DNA of 16,554 nucleotides from Desulfobacterales bacterium (lineage in GTDB: Bacteria; Desulfobacterota; Desulfobacteria; Desulfobacterales; ETH-SRB1): contig JASEIZ010000023.1 in NCBI GenBank assembly GCA_030017395.1, positions 1-16,554 of the forward strand. The letters are read 5' to 3'. The notes beneath the pieces were generated by a model. The model was not told where the DNA came from, made no database searches, and worked only from the letters and a program-made list of their open reading frames with translations. Of the stretch, positions 14,822-16,554 are shown piece by piece. Within the stretch, counting starts at the first letter, position 1, and every line of letters starts with the position of its first letter. The translations under genes and the position numbers were made by a program.

Positions 14822-15435
14822 ATGTTTATAAACAATCGAAGAGGCATGAATCCCTCCGCCAAAACCACCCTTCCATGAATCCCTCTAAATACAGCCATAG
14901 ACCTGGCAATATCCACTATCGATAATCCTTCAATATTTGTTCTTTCCACCTGGGATTTATGGGCCAAAAGAACTGTTATCTTTTTATCCATTGTATCCTT
15001 AAGATCAATAAATAAAGTAGGAGAAAAGTTGTTTGTAGTGGGAGTTTCATAGAAAATAACATTTTTTATATATCTTGTTGCGGAAATAGTTGCCCTGGAT
15101 AATGCCCTGTGATCCTGATGTGTATCGTCGCCATAATTTACAAAAACAAAATCCGGTTTTATTTTTTTTGCAACAGCTTCGATATCGGAAATCATATTGT
15201 TTAGGCAGACGGCAAGTTGAGTATCATTATATTCACCCCAAAACAGATCTCTAACATTCATGATTTCCGCTGATCTGGCCTGCTCCTCTTTTCTTTTTTC
15301 AGCCTCGCCACCCTTTTCACCAGGTGTCATTACAAGAAGATAAACATCATGCCCCGCATTGGCATATTTCAACAGGTTACCGGCACAACCGATCTCAATG
15401 TCATCAGGGTGGGCGCCTATGGCAAGTATCTTCAT
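14818..15435 (-). CDS. PIG-L/LmbE-family deacetylase
   Basis: A zinc-dependent deacetylase of the LmbE/PIG-L family, which removes N-acetyl from GlcNAc-type sugars on lipid, thiol or nucleotide carriers. It has 205 residues. Zinc ligands and catalytic motif: AHPDD (8-12) at the N-terminus and HQDH (106-109) in GDDTHQDHRALS. Also visible are MTPGEKGG and a late HKSQVE region. The start overlaps the WbqC stop (ATGA, 15432-15435) and is preceded by AGGGAGA. Between WbqC and a sugar aminotransferase, the likely substrate is an N-acetylated sugar intermediate of the same glycan; that is inference. Confidence 0.92.
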   Translation of the reverse strand: MKILAIGAHPDDIEIGCAGNLLKYANAGHDVYLLVMTPGEKGGEAEKRKEEQARSAEIMNVRDLFWGEYNDTQLAVCLNNMISDIEAVAKKIKPDFVFVNYGDDTHQDHRALSRATISATRYIKNVIFYETPTTNNFSPTLFIDLKDTMDKKITVLLAHKSQVERTNIEGLSIVDIARSMAVFRGIHGRVVLAEGFMPLRLFINI

Positions 15436-16115
15436 AATCTCCCTTTTAATATTTCAAGACTTTTTTCTCCATGATTGTATATTAAATCAATAACCGACAT
15501 AAAAGGCTCAAACGCGCCAAAAAGCTGATTATAAACAGGATGTTTATATTCCTGAAAAATGAGTTCAATACCAGACTGGGTGTATTTTTTCAAATCCATA
15601 TAACCTTTGCCGCCAATTCCCGCCAAATATGTATGCGCATCAAAATGCCTTGTCAAGGCAATCAGCCTTTCATCCGGGTCTTCAGAAAACTCGCCAAGCT
15701 CAGAAGCAACATGAATGGGTGTCGTAATGCCCAACAATTTAGCAAGTTTCTTCACAGCTTGAATATTTAATTGAGAAATATACTGCCACTCAGGGGAAAA
15801 TATCTCTTCAAAGAATCCTTCAAGAAAAGGCCAGAAATGCGCCTTTTTATAATTCGAGATAATCGTCTGCCTCTGACGGTGCTGCCATTTGTCCTTGTTG
15901 TTAATCTCAACCTCGTTTATCAATTGAGGATGTTTGTACATAACAGGAACGGTAAGCCATTGCCGGCCATTTGCGGTCTTAATCCTGTTCCTGTTCTGCC
16001 ATTCATTCTTCTTGAATTGAACATTATCAAGGAGAACAAAGATGTCTGCTCTGTCAATCTTATCGAAATAGCCCAGCCACGGCAAATACTGTGGTTGATG
16101 GACAGCTACGATCAT
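15432..16115 (-). CDS. WbqC family protein
   Basis: A 227-residue member of the WbqC family, found in O-antigen and surface-glycan clusters and of uncertain biochemistry. The N-terminal signature is intact: AVHQPQYLPWLGYFDKIDRA (4-23), then FVLLDNVQFKKNEWQNRNRI (31-50). A conserved middle region reads WLTVPV, and a C-terminal YNQLFGAFEPFMSVIDLIYNHG follows. No membrane helix or signal peptide is seen. ATG 16115 has AAGG ten bases upstream; the small membrane-protein gene ends 10 bases before it, and PIG-L follows with a 4-base overlap. The adjacent deacetylase and aminotransferase suggest WbqC acts on an amino-sugar intermediate, perhaps as an acyl or sugar transfer step, which is inference. 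Confidence 0.9.
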   Translation of the reverse strand: MIVAVHQPQYLPWLGYFDKIDRADIFVLLDNVQFKKNEWQNRNRIKTANGRQWLTVPVMYKHPQLINEVEINNKDKWQHRQRQTIISNYKKAHFWPFLEGFFEEIFSPEWQYISQLNIQAVKKLAKLLGITTPIHVASELGEFSEDPDERLIALTRHFDAHTYLAGIGGKGYMDLKKYTQSGIELIFQEYKHPVYNQLFGAFEPFMSVIDLIYNHGEKSLEILKGRL

Positions 16116-16125
16116 AATGCCAGCC

Positions 16126-16463
16126 TTATTTTCTTAACTTCTTACCACTATATTCCAAAGCTTCTTTGATATCCTGTTTAACCTGCGGATCATTCAATAA
16201 TTTCTTTACCTCATCGCGGGCTGTCTTTGCTATAAATTCAATTGACTCCTTGACATTTTTCTTAACAGCGATAACCGTGCCATAATTAAAGGCAAGGTTT
16301 GCGCTCTCTTGAATTGATGTCTTTACCGCATATTGAACGCCTTCCTTTACCTGCCGCTTAATACCCACCGCTGCTATAATTAATACTAAAAAATCAAACC
16401 CCACGGGATTGCCATGACAAAATGTCTTATAAATATCTTTCCCAATCCATCTTCTTTCATCAT
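16126..16463 (-). CDS. Small membrane-anchored protein, gene broken by a -1 frameshift
   Basis: The unknown first gene of the glycan operon. A very good ribosome-binding site (AAAGGAGG, about 16469-16476) precedes ATG 16463/16460. That frame encodes MMKEDGLGKIFIRHFVMAIP and then WGLIF, and stops at TAG (16386-16388) within a T6 run. One frame back (-1) the protein continues naturally as FLVLIIAAVGIKRQVKEGVQ and on to 16126. A GTG at 16404 could start that frame alone, but has no ribosome-binding site and would cut the membrane helix in half. The joined product would be about 112 residues: a short N-terminus, one membrane helix, then a long charged amphipathic helix (VKKNVKESIEFIAKTARDEV). Either a slip in T6 makes it, or it is a fresh mutation or assembly error. 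Confidence 0.65.
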
Positions 16464-16465
16464 TA

Positions 16466-16476
16466 CGCCCTCCTTT
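16466..16476 (-). promoter_or_regulatory. Strong ribosome-binding site deciding the start of the small membrane protein
   Basis: On the minus strand AAAGGAGG lies 5 bases before ATG 16463 and 8 bases before ATG 16460. It is the best such site in the window and argues that translation starts here, not at the GTG at 16404. Confidence 0.7.
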
Positions 16477-16503
16477 CCAAATTATTTATTCGTGTTAACA
16501 ATT

Positions 16504-16554
16504 GATGAACTCGTAAAAAGTCGAAAAGTTCTCTTTTCCGTCATTCCGGCGAAA
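16504..16554 (+). mobile_element. Second copy of the miniature inverted-repeat element, cut by the window edge
   Basis: GATGAACTCGTAAAAAGTC at 16504-16522 is identical to the left end of the 9870-10002 element, and the two preceding T bases are shared as well. It is followed by a CGTCATTCCGGCGAAA stretch like the inner hairpin arm of the first copy. The spacer between differs, so this is a diverged sibling. The end faces the small membrane-protein gene, 40 bases away. The other end is outside the window. Confidence 0.75.

Overview
The window reads as about 16.5 kb of a chromosome from a moderately AT-rich Gram-negative bacterium, most likely a Desulfobacterota (former Deltaproteobacteria, Desulfobacterales-like) species. 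That placement is an inference. It rests on the futalosine menaquinone genes (mqnB, mqnD), the style of the proteins, and the intergenic repeats: CTCGTAAAAAGTC-bounded elements, GTCATTGCGAG-type inverted repeats and short-period AACCGTG / ATCTGTG arrays, which I associate with that group. No rRNA, tRNA or CRISPR array is visible.

Layout. Positions 1-480 hold the 5' part of an IS630-family insertion sequence on the minus strand, with its own promoter and a frameshift at CCC-TGA. Positions 480-737 are a gene-free gap with a degenerate inverted repeat. Positions 738-3248 (+) encode a monovalent cation:proton antiporter fused to an RCK/TrkA regulatory module and a PTS EIIA domain, interrupted by one in-frame TAG. 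Positions 3382-5001 (-) are mqnB-mqnD. Positions 5067-7129 (+) are an M24 aminopeptidase followed by xerD. Positions 7114-9789 (-) form a tight engB-era-(ATP-grasp)-(HNH) operon that converges on xerD, sharing a palindrome that supplies both stop codons. Positions 9864-10008 are a complete 133-bp miniature inverted-repeat element with a possible 6-bp target duplication. Positions 10082-12552 (-) are hisI-hisG-aminotransferase, with a telomere-like heptad array between the last two genes. Positions 12633-16463 (-) are a surface-glycan cluster read in the order small membrane protein, WbqC, PIG-L deacetylase, DegT aminotransferase, polyprenyl-phosphate sugar-1-phosphate transferase. A second copy of the miniature element begins at 16504 and runs off the window.

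How the genes fit together. Most of the window is housekeeping: respiratory quinone synthesis, histidine synthesis, ribosome-assembly GTPases and chromosome-dimer resolution. The more distinctive parts are the glycan cluster, whose genes overlap by 4-7 bases and probably make and attach a modified amino sugar to a lipid carrier, and the antiporter-RCK-EIIA chimera, which suggests ion transport coupled to PTS phosphorylation. Three reading frames (transposase, antiporter, small membrane protein) are each broken by one event. None of the 17 gene ends I read uses TAG, so the TAG inside the antiporter is the most notable coding anomaly.
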